Source of the DNA: Mucilaginibacter sp. cycad4
GTDB taxonomy: Bacteria > Bacteroidota > Bacteroidia > Sphingobacteriales > Sphingobacteriaceae
Direction: 5' to 3'
Assembly (NCBI RefSeq): GCF_034263275.1
Contig: NZ_CP139559.1
Span: 6,076,001 to 6,140,000 of the forward strand
Length of the DNA stretch: 64,000 nt
The position numbers and the translations under genes were made by a program. This document shows, piece after piece, positions 47,966-57,486 of this stretch (position 1 is its first letter; every line of letters begins with the position of its first letter). Below the pieces are notes generated by a model that made no database searches, had not been told where the DNA came from, and worked only from the letters and a program-made list of their open reading frames with translations.

Positions 47966-48502
47966 ATGAGCATCAACAGAAAAACACGCATAGCAATTGA
48001 CATGGATGAAGTTATTGCCGATACCATTGGCAAATTCATCAGTATGTATAAAGAAAGGCATGGTGAAGAAATAAGCCTGGGCAATATGGAGGGCAGGGAG
48101 TTTAGGGAGATCCTGCCGCCGCATTTAAGCGAAACCCTGCGGGTTTATATCAACGAGCGCGGTTTTTTCAGGGATATCCCGGTGATGCCGGATGCACAGG
48201 AAGTAGTGAAAGCCCTGCATGAAAAATATGACGTGTACATAGCATCGGCAGCTATGGAGTTCAAGTACTCGCTGGAGGATAAGCAGGAATGGCTTGAGGA
48301 GCATTTTCCATTCATTTCATGGACAAACATTATTTTTTGCGGGCACAAGATTTTGGATGTGGATATTATGATCGACGACCGGATTAAAAACTTCGCCACA
48401 TTTAATGGCCGTAAAATCCTGTATACCTCACCGCATAATATGCTGCTTACCGACTATGAACGGGTAAATACCTGGAAGGAAGTTGCTGCTAAATTATTGT
48501 AG
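47966..48502 (+). CDS. 5'(3')-deoxyribonucleotidase (NT5C family, HAD)
   Basis: A 178-residue HAD-type phosphatase. The nucleophile motif is IDMDEVIADT (DxDxV variant), followed by VYIASAAMEFKYSLEDKQEW and the acidic motif VDIMIDDRIKNF. The family (NT5C type) removes phosphate from pyrimidine deoxynucleoside monophosphates and balances dNTP pools. ATG at 47966 with about 230 bp of AT-rich upstream region shared with divergent rpsP. The histidine-kinase-like gene follows 51 bp after its stop. Confidence 0.9.
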   Translation: MSINRKTRIAIDMDEVIADTIGKFISMYKERHGEEISLGNMEGREFREILPPHLSETLRVYINERGFFRDIPVMPDAQEVVKALHEKYDVYIASAAMEFKYSLEDKQEWLEEHFPFISWTNIIFCGHKILDVDIMIDDRIKNFATFNGRKILYTSPHNMLLTDYERVNTWKEVAAKLL

Positions 48503-48553
48503 TTGTTTGTTTATCATATAAATAGCTTTATCTTTAAGTATTTACAGTTGTTT

Positions 48554-49906
48554 ATGTTTAACCCAAATCCGGCTGCAAACGGAAATTGTACAATTGTTTT
48601 TGATATCGACGAACAAAAATATCTGTTTGTAAGTGAAAGCTTTTACAGTCTTTTTGAAGTAGGTGCCGATCATCTACGTCAAAGTGTTGATTTTTTGATT
48701 GGGCTGGTAAAGCCTGAAACTTTTGCCGGTATAAAGCAACTTACCGATGGGCTTGCTATGAACGAGTCAATTCAGATGACTTATCACCTGGAAGCCGGCC
48801 AAAAGCAGTTAACCGAAAAACGGACACTTGCTGCTGACGGGCTTACCGGCCATAAAATCATATTAAGTAATATAACCTCTGCCCTCGATGGTGTTCATAC
48901 CCTGATCCCGTTCAGCAGGCCTGGGCTGAGCGAGCAGTTCCTCAATTCGCTTATTGATTCGCAAACCAATTTCCTGGTAAGGATTGATATCAATGGTAAA
49001 TTTAGCTTTGCTAACCGCCGGTTTTTTAAAACCTTTGGTTATGACGAGGCTGACATAATAGGACATCATTTTTCGAAAACTACCATTCCGCAGGATGCGC
49101 AACTGTGCCAGGACGCTTTTGTAGACTGTATTAATAATCCGGGCAAAATCATCAGGCTTGCCCACAAAAAACCTGCTAAAGATGGAAGCCTGTATGACAC
49201 CGAATGGGAATTTGTTTCCATAGCCGATGGCAACGGAAGTGTAGTTGAAATACAAGGCATAGGCAGGGACATTACACCGCAAATGCAAATGCGCGAAGAG
49301 GCTCTGCAAATGAAAGACAGCCTTGAAGCCTTGATCAATAATACCCAGGACCATATCTGGTCGATTGACAAAGAACTGCGGTATATGTATATGAACCAGG
49401 CTTATGTTGAGCAGGTAACCCATTTAACAGGTGTAAAGCCTTATAAAGGGCAATACTCTTATAAGCATGAAGGATTTAGCAGGCAAGTAACTGATGATTG
49501 GACGGTTTATTATAACCGTGCTTTAAGCGGAGAGCGGTATGATATAATTAGTGAAAGCACCGACCCTGTGAGTGGGCAGCGTTTGTACTATGAAGTTAGT
49601 TTCAATCCTATTTATACCGCTGGGGGCGATGTTATAGGTGTAGGATGCTTTGGCCATAATATCACCGACAGGCTTAAAATACAAAAGGAGCTTGTGGGCC
49701 AGAATGAACGTTTACGGAACATTGCTTCTTTAAGCTCACATGAGCTGCGACGGCCGGTGGCAAGTATGCTGGGACTTATCGGCTTAATGGATCATGAAGA
49801 TTTCTATAACCCCGAAAATAAGGAGATCATAGCACACCTGTTTACCGTGAGTGCTGAAATTGATACCGCGATAAGGCTTGTGGTTGACAGCACTATTGCC
49901 AAATAA
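48554..49906 (+). CDS. PAS sensor with HisKA domain but no ATPase domain
   Basis: A 450-residue protein with about three PAS domains (centred near residues 50, 160 and 290; the SIDKELRYMYMNQAYVEQVT block marks one start) and a C-terminal dimerisation helix pair with the phospho-acceptor His396 in SSHELRRPVAS. It ends 54 residues later at a clean stop and terminator, with no HATPase_c domain. It cannot phosphorylate itself; it might accept phosphate from, or dimerise with, another kinase. Start at ATG 48554 rather than the TTG at 48503. Neighbours are unrelated. Confidence 0.85.
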   Translation: MFNPNPAANGNCTIVFDIDEQKYLFVSESFYSLFEVGADHLRQSVDFLIGLVKPETFAGIKQLTDGLAMNESIQMTYHLEAGQKQLTEKRTLAADGLTGHKIILSNITSALDGVHTLIPFSRPGLSEQFLNSLIDSQTNFLVRIDINGKFSFANRRFFKTFGYDEADIIGHHFSKTTIPQDAQLCQDAFVDCINNPGKIIRLAHKKPAKDGSLYDTEWEFVSIADGNGSVVEIQGIGRDITPQMQMREEALQMKDSLEALINNTQDHIWSIDKELRYMYMNQAYVEQVTHLTGVKPYKGQYSYKHEGFSRQVTDDWTVYYNRALSGERYDIISESTDPVSGQRLYYEVSFNPIYTAGGDVIGVGCFGHNITDRLKIQKELVGQNERLRNIASLSSHELRRPVASMLGLIGLMDHEDFYNPENKEIIAHLFTVSAEIDTAIRLVVDSTIAK

Positions 49907-49940
49907 AACAGGCCCGCTTGATTAAGCCGGGCCTGTTTTA
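49904..49940. terminator. Bidirectional terminator
   Basis: Perfect 13-bp stem TAAAACAGGCCCG (49904-49916) / CGGGCCTGTTTTA (49928-49940), extended by CTT/AAG inside, between the convergent PAS protein and pfkA genes. Confidence 0.9.
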
Positions 49941-49958
49941 TTTATCGTTTTAGCTTAA

Positions 49959-50936
49959 TTACATAGAAAGCATCTCAACCAGTTTGATCATATTTGGATC
50001 AATACCCTGGTGATGTTTGATAGCATGCTCAAACGGGGTATAAGCAATTTCGCCATTGATGAGGCCTATCATTTCGTTGCGGTGCCCGTCTCTTAAAGCT
50101 TCAACAGCAGCAGCGCCAACACGGCTTGCCAATACCCTGTCCATGCAGCTTGGTGCACCGCCGCGCTGTATGTGGCCTAAAATAGAGATGCGGGTATCAT
50201 AATTAGGGAACTTTTCCTGTACTAACCTGCCAACCTCAAACGCGCCGCCGGCATCTTCGCCTTCGGCAACAATTACTATACGCGATGTTTTGTCTTTACG
50301 GCCAAACTCAAGGCGGTTTAATAAACCTTCGAGCCCGGTTTTACTTTCGGGGATCAGGATAGCTTCGGCGCCGGTAGCAATACCGGTACGTAAAGCAATC
50401 AGGCCCGAGTCGCGGCCCATTACCTCAACAATAAATAAACGGTCATGCGATTCGGCAGTATCCCTGATCTTGTCAACGGCGTCAACAACAGTGTTAATGG
50501 CTGTGTCGTAACCGATTGTAAAATCGGTGCCAACCAGGTCATTATCAATTGTACCCGGTAAACCAACCACCGGAATATCATATTCGCTGCCAAAAACTTT
50601 AGCGCCGGTAAAGGTACCGTCGCCGCCAATAGCTACCAATGCATCAACTTTATTTTTTACCAGGTGCTCATATGCTGCCTTACGACCTTCGGGTGTTCTG
50701 AACTCATCACACCTTGCAGTTTTAAGTATTGTACCACCACGCTGAATAATGTTTGAAACGGATTTACGGTTCATGGTAAAAAAATCACCTTTGCCCATGC
50801 CGTCGTAACCACGGCGGATCCCCGTGACTTCAATTCCGTAATACATGGCGGCACGTACAACCGCCCTTATGGCAGCATTCATTCCCGGTGCATCGCCACC
50901 TGAAGTAAAAACGCCGATATTTTTGATCTGAGTCAT
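49959..50936 (-). CDS. pfkA: ATP-dependent 6-phosphofructokinase
   Basis: A 325-residue glycolytic kinase. ATP site GVFTSGGDAPGMNAAIRA, Mg/ATP motif AIGGDGTFTGA, the catalytic PGTIDNDLVGTD with its Asp and the MGRDSG substrate motif are all intact. The GGDGT (Gly after Asp) form points to an ATP- rather than pyrophosphate-dependent enzyme. Normal length and start (ATG 50936). Transcribed alone, ended by a strong bidirectional terminator. Confidence 0.97.
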   Translation of the reverse strand: MTQIKNIGVFTSGGDAPGMNAAIRAVVRAAMYYGIEVTGIRRGYDGMGKGDFFTMNRKSVSNIIQRGGTILKTARCDEFRTPEGRKAAYEHLVKNKVDALVAIGGDGTFTGAKVFGSEYDIPVVGLPGTIDNDLVGTDFTIGYDTAINTVVDAVDKIRDTAESHDRLFIVEVMGRDSGLIALRTGIATGAEAILIPESKTGLEGLLNRLEFGRKDKTSRIVIVAEGEDAGGAFEVGRLVQEKFPNYDTRISILGHIQRGGAPSCMDRVLASRVGAAAVEALRDGHRNEMIGLINGEIAYTPFEHAIKHHQGIDPNMIKLVEMLSM

Positions 50937-51080
50937 TTTTTTGTTTTGATTATGAACGGGCTAACCTATTCATAACTAATTAGGGTTGTAAATATTGTTA
51001 TCAATTTAAACCCCGCCTAACCAATAAAACGCGGGATTTGAATTTTGCGCGAATTTACACTTATTTTTTTAACCCGATCT

Positions 51081-52796
51081 CTATTTTTTGTAAGCAGCTA
51101 TGCCACTGTCTAAAAATTTTATATAATTATCAATGCTAAAGTTTGCTCCCTGTGGAGGAACAAGTACATTACCCTCGCTATCGGTTATAACATAATAGGG
51201 CTGCGAATTTGTATTAAATTTAGTGGTTTCGTAATCGGCATTTTTGTCGCCAAGACTCGTGATTTTTTTACCCGACAATTCAGACGTGTAAACTTCACTG
51301 GCAGGTAATTGGGCTGTTTTTTCATCAACGTAAAGCTCAAGCAATACAAAATCATTTTGAATCCGCTTGCGTACTTCTGCATCAGTCCAAACTTCGTTCT
51401 CCATTTTACGGCAGTTAGGGCAATTCCAGCCTGTGAAATCAATAAGTACTGGTTTTTTTAACTCCTTAGATACTTGCAATGCCTGGTCATAATCATACCA
51501 CTCGTTTAGACCTTTATGTTTACCGCGTGCGAAAACCGTTTCGTACTTTTTATCCTTTATAGATACTTTCTGCTCCTGAACGGGCGAGGAACTTGTAATA
51601 TTTGATAAATCAAAATCTTGTGTAGCGGGTGGCGGCAAAAAACCACTGATAACTTTCAGCGGGGCACCCCATAACCCAGGGATCATATAAAACACAAATG
51701 CAAATACAATTATAGCGATAAACGTACGCGGAACCGATAAGTATGGCAGGTCACTGTCATGTGAAAATTTGATTTTACCGATAAGATACAATCCTCCAAT
51801 CACACCTAATGCTATCCACAATGAAAGGAATACCTCACGATCAAACCAGTTCCAGTGATAGGCCAGATCAACGTTCGACAGGAATTTAAGCGAAAAAGCA
51901 ATTTCAAGCAATCCTAATACAACTTTTACACTATTAAGCCAACCGCCCGATTTTGGCAGGCTTTTTAACCATGAAGGGAAAAGAGCGAACAACGTGAAGG
52001 GTAATGCCAGTGCCAACGAAAATCCAAACATGCCTACAGCTGGTCCAAGGCGTTCTCCTTTTGTTGCAGCTGCTGCAAGTAAACCTCCAATTAGGGGACC
52101 CGTACACGAAAAAGAGACTACTACCAATGTAGCCGCCATAAAAAAGATACCGGCAACCCCGCCTTTATCTGAATTTTGATCCAACTTATTGGCCAGCGAA
52201 CTGGGTAATGTTATTTCGAAAGCGCCAAGGAATGATACGCCGAAAACTACCAATAATAAAAAGAAAAGGAAATTAAATATTCCATTGGTTGCCAATGCAT
52301 TAAGTGCTCCTGGCCCGAATAGCAAAGACACAATAACTCCTAATAAAACGTATATTATAATGATTGATAAACCATATAATAATGATTGCCCTACAGCTTT
52401 GCTTTTGCTTCCACTCTTTTTGGTAAAAAAACTTACCGTTAAGGGTAACAAAGGATAAATACATGGCATTATCAATGCGGCAAAGCCGCCTAAAAAGCAA
52501 CCGAAAAATATTTGCCAAAGGGTTTTAGGTTTTTCATCCGGGTTTGCAGAGGTAGTAACGAGTTTTTTTTCAGCCTCTGCCTTTTTTACCGAATCGGCTT
52601 GTTTTTTTCTAATAGCTAAGCTATCGGCAGCGGTAGGAATATCGGTAAAAGTAACATCGGCGGCTGATACCGAAGTATCAGCTGCTTTTTTTTGTATGGC
52701 ATAAGCCGGATTTGCCCCGGCTATGTTTAGGATGATCAGGGTAATTAATGCAACAAGCCCGGCGCGCAGGAAAGCACCTTTATTTAATAATTTCAT
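51081..52796 (-). CDS. dsbD: Thiol:disulfide interchange protein DsbD, membrane plus thioredoxin domains
   Basis: A 571-residue protein: N-terminal signal/hydrophobic segment, a periplasmic linker, an eight-helix CcdA-like membrane domain with a Cys in LIMPCIYPLLPL and another in VSFSCTGPL, then a C-terminal thioredoxin-like domain with WNCPNCRKME. It shuttles electrons from cytoplasmic thioredoxin to periplasmic substrates. The N-terminal DsbD alpha domain is missing and encoded separately by the next gene upstream (52820-53272), so the reductase is split. ATG at 52796. Confidence 0.94.
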   Translation of the reverse strand: MKLLNKGAFLRAGLVALITLIILNIAGANPAYAIQKKAADTSVSAADVTFTDIPTAADSLAIRKKQADSVKKAEAEKKLVTTSANPDEKPKTLWQIFFGCFLGGFAALIMPCIYPLLPLTVSFFTKKSGSKSKAVGQSLLYGLSIIIIYVLLGVIVSLLFGPGALNALATNGIFNFLFFLLLVVFGVSFLGAFEITLPSSLANKLDQNSDKGGVAGIFFMAATLVVVSFSCTGPLIGGLLAAAATKGERLGPAVGMFGFSLALALPFTLFALFPSWLKSLPKSGGWLNSVKVVLGLLEIAFSLKFLSNVDLAYHWNWFDREVFLSLWIALGVIGGLYLIGKIKFSHDSDLPYLSVPRTFIAIIVFAFVFYMIPGLWGAPLKVISGFLPPPATQDFDLSNITSSSPVQEQKVSIKDKKYETVFARGKHKGLNEWYDYDQALQVSKELKKPVLIDFTGWNCPNCRKMENEVWTDAEVRKRIQNDFVLLELYVDEKTAQLPASEVYTSELSGKKITSLGDKNADYETTKFNTNSQPYYVITDSEGNVLVPPQGANFSIDNYIKFLDSGIAAYKK

Positions 52797-52819
52797 GACT
52801 ACTGTTAAGGTGTGCTGAA

Positions 52820-53272
52820 TTATTTACCTAAAGGGATAGTGAAATCAACATCTTCGGGCGGCAGGCATTTCATGTCGTTACAGGTCATGTAGGTTAATTT
52901 ACCTGTAACTGCTGTTGCTTTGGGTGATTTTAAACTGATCTTTTGGCTAAAAACAACTTCCTTTTCAAAGTAGCTAACATTCATGCTGAATGATTTTTCG
53001 TATTTGGTTACCGGAGTTGGTTCGGTAGTTTTGCCAACAGCAGCATATAATTTTGATGGGGTAAAGTCAAATGAGGTTTTGATTGGGCCGCCGTCTTTTA
53101 CGGTTTGTGAATAAATGTGCCAGCCGCTTTGTATGGTTGCTTTTAAAAAAACTACCGCTTCTTTATCATTTACCTTTTTTGCCGCGTATGACCACCTCAC
53201 CGGCGATTCGATCTGGGCGTAAGCGCCGGCGCTGATGATGAGCGCAGTTACCAATACCAATAGTTTCTTCAT
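52820..53272 (-). CDS. Stand-alone DsbD alpha-domain protein
   Basis: A 150-residue periplasmic protein with a signal peptide (cut after GAYAQ). It matches the N-terminal immunoglobulin-like domain of DsbD; its redox cysteines are in LTYMTCNDMKCLPPEDVDF. It should be reduced by the membrane/thioredoxin protein encoded 24 bp downstream and pass electrons to periplasmic partners. Splitting of DsbD into two genes is common in Bacteroidota. ATG at 53272. Confidence 0.92.
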   Translation of the reverse strand: MKKLLVLVTALIISAGAYAQIESPVRWSYAAKKVNDKEAVVFLKATIQSGWHIYSQTVKDGGPIKTSFDFTPSKLYAAVGKTTEPTPVTKYEKSFSMNVSYFEKEVVFSQKISLKSPKATAVTGKLTYMTCNDMKCLPPEDVDFTIPLGK

Positions 53273-53287
53273 TTGTGCTTTACTTTA

Positions 53288-54061
53288 TTATTTATTTAAA
53301 AATTTCAATTCTTTAAGGTTAAACTCCGATTGCTGCCCGTTAGTATCTTCAATAACCAGCAAGCCATTCGGCAGTACATTTTTAACAGTACCATTGAAAA
53401 CCCCATTGTTTGACTCAAAGCTTTTAACCTCGTTTAACCAATATAGTCGGCTTAAGTAACTATTCCTTACAAAATCAACCTGTCCGGCCTTAAGTTTAAG
53501 GTAGTATACCTCAATGTGTTTGCAAATTTCAGATAATAACAGTGTTAAATCATAATCCTTTTGTAAGATTTGTTTGACAGAGGTGGCATTTGAGGCGCCA
53601 GTTGGGAAATTTTCCTGGTTTATGTTCAATCCTATGCCAATAATGGAGTCTTTGAGTTGCCCGCCTTGTATGGTGTTTTCAATGAGCATACCGCCAAGTT
53701 TCCTGTCGCCATAATAAATATCATTGGGCCATTTTATTTTTAGCTGGTCGCCTAAAATGGGTTGCAGGGCATAGTGCACGCCTAAACTTACCGCGCGGTT
53801 AAGGTCAAACTGGGCATCAACGGGTAAAAAATGAGGCTTTAATAAAAGACTGAAAGTAAGGTTTTTTCCGGGTTCGCTATGCCAGGTATTTTGTTGCTGG
53901 CCACGGCCTGCATATTGCTCTTCTGCCATAATGACCGTACCTTCGGGTACTGGCTTGGAATTTGACAGTAGATTTTTAAGAAAACTATTTGTTGAGTCAA
54001 CTTGTTTAATTGTTACTAAATTTTGACCAACAAATAATCCTGAAAATATGTTATTTTGCAA
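53288..54061 (-). CDS. birA: Biotin-[acetyl-CoA-carboxylase] ligase
   Basis: A 257-residue enzyme that attaches biotin to carboxylase carrier proteins. Family motifs: VDSTNSFLKN, the Gly-rich loop GRGQQQNTWHSEPGKNLTFS (split across the biotinyl-AMP site), and KWPNDIYYGDRKLGGMLIE (in part). It lacks the DNA-binding helix-turn-helix of E. coli BirA. No ATG is available before the conserved N-terminus; TTG at 54061 (MQNNIFSGLF) is the likely start, 47 bp from divergent rsfS. Confidence 0.94.
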   Translation of the reverse strand: MQNNIFSGLFVGQNLVTIKQVDSTNSFLKNLLSNSKPVPEGTVIMAEEQYAGRGQQQNTWHSEPGKNLTFSLLLKPHFLPVDAQFDLNRAVSLGVHYALQPILGDQLKIKWPNDIYYGDRKLGGMLIENTIQGGQLKDSIIGIGLNINQENFPTGASNATSVKQILQKDYDLTLLLSEICKHIEVYYLKLKAGQVDFVRNSYLSRLYWLNEVKSFESNNGVFNGTVKNVLPNGLLVIEDTNGQQSEFNLKELKFLNK

Positions 54062-54108
54062 AGTGTAATAATTTTATACTCAAAAACGTTCAAAACTAAT
54101 TCTTTTTG

Positions 54109-54483
54109 ATGGTAAAAAACAAAGTGTTAAGTGAATCTGCCTTTATTTCAGAGCTGGCAATACATGGTATCCAGGAAAAAAAAGGTAACGATATTATCAG
54201 GTTAGACCTTCGTAATATATTCAGTTCGGTAGCAGATTATTTTGTGATCTGTCATGCTGATTCGTCGACACAGGTAAAAGCTATAGCAAATAGCATTGAG
54301 GATGAAATTTTCAAAGCCACCCAAACCGAGCCCTGGCGCAAAGAGGGTCTTGAGTATGGCGAGTGGATACTGCTTGATTATGTGGATGTTGTGATCCACG
54401 TGTTCAGGACCGATAAACGTGAGTTTTATGGAGTGGAAGATTTGTGGGGCGATGCAGATATTAAATATTATAAAAGTGCATAA
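54109..54483 (+). CDS. rsfS: Ribosome silencing factor RsfS
   Basis: A 124-residue protein of the Iojap/RsfS family: KGNDIIRLDLRNIFSSVADY near the start, then WRKEGLEYGEWILLDYVDVV and REFYGVEDLWGDADI (in part). It binds L14 and prevents 30S-50S joining in starvation. Start set at ATG 54109. First gene of an rsfS-ftsH-LUD group, an order often seen in Bacteroidota. A 90-bp gap separates it from ftsH. Confidence 0.95.
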   Translation: MVKNKVLSESAFISELAIHGIQEKKGNDIIRLDLRNIFSSVADYFVICHADSSTQVKAIANSIEDEIFKATQTEPWRKEGLEYGEWILLDYVDVVIHVFRTDKREFYGVEDLWGDADIKYYKSA

Positions 54484-54573
54484 ACATCCGTCACAAAAAG
54501 GCTCAACGCATAGTCTTACTGTTACCGCGTAAAATTTAAATTATAGATTGTAAGTTTGAGCTCGTAAAAAGAA

Positions 54574-56685
54574 ATGAAAGATATTAAAGATTCTAAATCA
54601 GAAAATCCAAGACCTATCCGTAAAATTGTGAACAAGAAGCCCTCACCAAAACCGCCTAAATTCAATATCATGTGGCTATATGGTATTGTTATTTTGGCTT
54701 TTTTACTGATCCCGGCCTTGTTAAACGGCGGATCGGGCAAACCGGTTACTTTCCAGGAATTTGAGGCCAACATGCTTCGCACAAATGATGTTCAAAAAAT
54801 TGTAGCTTATAAAAGCGGCGACCTGGTAATGGCCGATGTTTACATTAAGCAGCAAAGTTTGTCAAAACCATATTTTGTTAATAACACCTCCAAAGAAAAA
54901 AACTTTTTTAATACAAGTACCAACAGCGGTCCGCAGTTTACTTTTACTGATGCCTCTTACGAAAGCCTGAAAAAGTCAATTGCTGATGCCCAAAAAGATG
55001 TGCCTGATGACCAAAAAGTATCTTTACAATTTGAGCAGGGACACGAAAGCCTGTTATCAAACTGGCTGGTACAGGGTGTTATCATGGTAATATTATTTGC
55101 CGGTGTATGGATTTTTATCATGCGCCGCATGAGCGGTGGTTCGGGCGGTGGCCCGGGCGGCCAGATCTTTAACATCGGTAAATCAAAAGCTACCCTGTTT
55201 GATAAAGAAGCCCAGGTAACCGTTACATTTAATGACGTTGCCGGTTTGGAAGAAGCCAAACAGGAGGTAATGGAGATCGTTGATTTTCTTAAAAATCCTA
55301 AGAAATATACCAACCTGGGTGGTAAAATCCCTAAAGGCGCGCTGCTTGTAGGTTCGCCGGGTACAGGTAAAACCTTGCTTGCCAAAGCTGTTGCGGGCGA
55401 AGCCCAGGTGCCTTTCTTCTCACTTTCAGGATCTGATTTTGTGGAGATGTTTGTAGGTGTGGGTGCATCACGTGTACGTGATTTGTTCCGCCAGGCTAAA
55501 GACAAAGCACCTTGTATCATTTTTATTGATGAGATTGATGCCATTGGCCGCGCCCGTGGTAAAAACAATATAGTAGGTGGTAATGACGAGCGCGAAAACA
55601 CCCTGAACCAGTTGCTGGTTGAAATGGATGGTTTCGGTACCGATTCGGGTATTATTATCTTAGCTGCTACCAACCGTCCGGATGTACTGGATTCAGCTTT
55701 ATTGCGTCCGGGACGTTTTGACAGGCAGGTGTCTATCGATAAACCGGATTTGATCGGCCGTGAGCAAATTTTCAAAGTTCACCTGAAGCCTATCAAATTA
55801 TCTGATGGTGTTGATGCCAAAAAATTATCGGCACAAACCCCGGGCTTTGCAGGTGCAGAAATTGCAAACGTTTGTAACGAGGCCGCGTTGATTGCCGCCC
55901 GTAAAAATAAAGAGTCGGTTGATATGACCGATTTCCAGGATGCTATTGACCGTGTTATCGGCGGGTTAGAAAAGAAGAACAAGATCATCTCTCCCGAAGA
56001 AAAACGCATTGTTGCTTACCACGAAGCAGGCCACGCTATTGCAGGCTGGTTCCTGGAACATGCCGATCCTTTGGTTAAGGTGTCTATTGTGCCGCGTGGT
56101 GTTGCCGCCTTAGGTTATGCTCAATATCTGCCAAAAGAGCAGTTTTTGTATACAACCGAGCAATTGCTTGATGAAATGAGCGTATCAATGGGTGGCCGTG
56201 TTGCTGAAGATATCGTTTTCGGCAAAATTTCTACCGGTGCGCTGAGCGATCTGGAACGCATTACTAAACTTGCTTATGCCATGACCAAAATTTATGGTAT
56301 GAATGGTAATGTAGGCAATGTATCGTTCTATGACCCGCAGGGCGAGTACCAGTTTAACAAACCATACTCTGATACTACGGCCGAAATGATTGACGCTGAA
56401 GTGCGTAAACTGGTTGATGTGGTTTATCAAAAAACCAAAGATCTGCTGAACCTGAAACGTGACGGTTTGGAAAAGATAGCTCAAAAACTATTGGAGAAAG
56501 AAGTGTTGTTCCAAAGCGACCTGGAAGAGATTTTAGGTAAACGTCCGTTTGATGAACGTACAACCTATGATAAGTTTGTAAACGGAGAGGCCGCGTTAAA
56601 CCCGGATGTGGATAATAACGCCATTCCTGATACGCTGACTAATCCTGAACTTTCAAGAATAGAGAGCGAAGATCCGAAACTTTAA
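54574..56685 (+). CDS. ftsH: ATP-dependent zinc metalloprotease FtsH
   Basis: A 703-residue membrane AAA protease. Two N-terminal helices flank a periplasmic domain; Walker A GSPGTGKT is at residues 260-267, Walker B IIFIDEIDAIG follows, then the second region of homology ATNRPDVLDSALLRPGRFD, and the zinc site HEAGH at residues 483-487. It degrades membrane and short-lived regulatory proteins. The C-terminus is Asn/Asp/Pro-rich. Followed by a terminator at 56702 and the LUD protein. Normal start and length. Confidence 0.97.
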   Translation: MKDIKDSKSENPRPIRKIVNKKPSPKPPKFNIMWLYGIVILAFLLIPALLNGGSGKPVTFQEFEANMLRTNDVQKIVAYKSGDLVMADVYIKQQSLSKPYFVNNTSKEKNFFNTSTNSGPQFTFTDASYESLKKSIADAQKDVPDDQKVSLQFEQGHESLLSNWLVQGVIMVILFAGVWIFIMRRMSGGSGGGPGGQIFNIGKSKATLFDKEAQVTVTFNDVAGLEEAKQEVMEIVDFLKNPKKYTNLGGKIPKGALLVGSPGTGKTLLAKAVAGEAQVPFFSLSGSDFVEMFVGVGASRVRDLFRQAKDKAPCIIFIDEIDAIGRARGKNNIVGGNDERENTLNQLLVEMDGFGTDSGIIILAATNRPDVLDSALLRPGRFDRQVSIDKPDLIGREQIFKVHLKPIKLSDGVDAKKLSAQTPGFAGAEIANVCNEAALIAARKNKESVDMTDFQDAIDRVIGGLEKKNKIISPEEKRIVAYHEAGHAIAGWFLEHADPLVKVSIVPRGVAALGYAQYLPKEQFLYTTEQLLDEMSVSMGGRVAEDIVFGKISTGALSDLERITKLAYAMTKIYGMNGNVGNVSFYDPQGEYQFNKPYSDTTAEMIDAEVRKLVDVVYQKTKDLLNLKRDGLEKIAQKLLEKEVLFQSDLEEILGKRPFDERTTYDKFVNGEAALNPDVDNNAIPDTLTNPELSRIESEDPKL

Positions 56686-56701
56686 TTTTTAAATTATCAT
56701 A

Positions 56702-56737
56702 CAAAGCCACCGGCAAAGCTGGTGGCTTTGCTTTTTT
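56702..56737 (+). terminator. Terminator or attenuator after ftsH
   Basis: Perfect 10-bp stem CAAAGCCACC (56702-56711) / GGTGGCTTTG (56721-56730) followed by CTTTTTTAG. It lies only a few bases before the start of the LUD gene, so some read-through must feed that gene unless it has its own promoter. Confidence 0.8.
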
Positions 56738-56741
56738 AGCT

Positions 56742-57380
56742 ATGAGGGATATCACCACATCAAAAGAAAAACTGCTTAAAAAAATCAGGAAAGCGCTTTT
56801 GGAGAAAAGGGATAACCCATACCCTCAGCTGGAAGACCTGCCCCTTTATCCCCCTGCCGAAGAAATGCCCGAGGTAGTCTTCGCCGAACAGTTTACTAAT
56901 GTAGCGGGCCAGTTTGTTTTTTGTGAAGATGAGCTGCAATTTATCGAAAACCTGCTTACCCTTGCCGAAGAACGTAAATGGCACAAAATTTACTGCTGGG
57001 AACCAAAGCTGCAGGAGATCCTGAACCAATTTGAATACCCTCATTACGAAACCGATAAAGACTTTGATCAGGCCGAAGTAGGCTTTACCCTTTGCGAGGC
57101 TTTGATTGCCCGTAACGGCAGCATCCTGCTCTCTAACGGCAATATGGCCGGTCGCAGGTTAAGCATCTATCCACCGGTGCATATTGTACTGGCTTATACT
57201 TCGCAAATGGTTATGGATCTGAAAGATGGTTTTAAACTCATCAAAACCAAATACGGTAACCAGCTGCCATCCATGATCAGCACCGTAACCGGCCCAAGCC
57301 GTACCGCCGACATTGAAAAAACACTGGTATTAGGAGCACACGGCCCCAAAGAGCTTTTTGTTTTTATGCTGGAAGGGTGA
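56742..57380 (+). CDS. LUD domain protein (LutC/YkgG-like)
   Basis: A 212-residue protein of the lactate-utilisation LutC family, with a C-terminal STVTGPSRTADIEKTLVLGAHGP stretch (split: TGPSRTADIEKTLV and GAHGP) diagnostic of the LUD fold. Canonical LutC works with LutA and LutB in lactate oxidation, but those genes are absent here, and a LUD gene after ftsH is a recurring arrangement in Bacteroidota. Its job in this context is unknown. ATG at 56742, five bases after the T run of the terminator. Confidence 0.9.
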   Translation: MRDITTSKEKLLKKIRKALLEKRDNPYPQLEDLPLYPPAEEMPEVVFAEQFTNVAGQFVFCEDELQFIENLLTLAEERKWHKIYCWEPKLQEILNQFEYPHYETDKDFDQAEVGFTLCEALIARNGSILLSNGNMAGRRLSIYPPVHIVLAYTSQMVMDLKDGFKLIKTKYGNQLPSMISTVTGPSRTADIEKTLVLGAHGPKELFVFMLEG

Positions 57381-57486
57381 CCGCTGATTTTGTCTGAACC
57401 CAGATTCTTAGGATTTAAGGATTAACGGGATTTTGCTTTAGCAGGCTTGCTTTTCACCCTTGTCCTTTTACCTTTCGCCTTTCGCC

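Noticed and set aside
48863..49423. 186-codon open frame antisense to the PAS protein
   Set aside because: The plus-strand PAS domains explain this region; no independent signals.
54957..55775. 272-codon open frame antisense to ftsH
   Set aside because: Shadow of the highly conserved FtsH AAA domain; Ser/Pro-rich translation typical of antisense frames.
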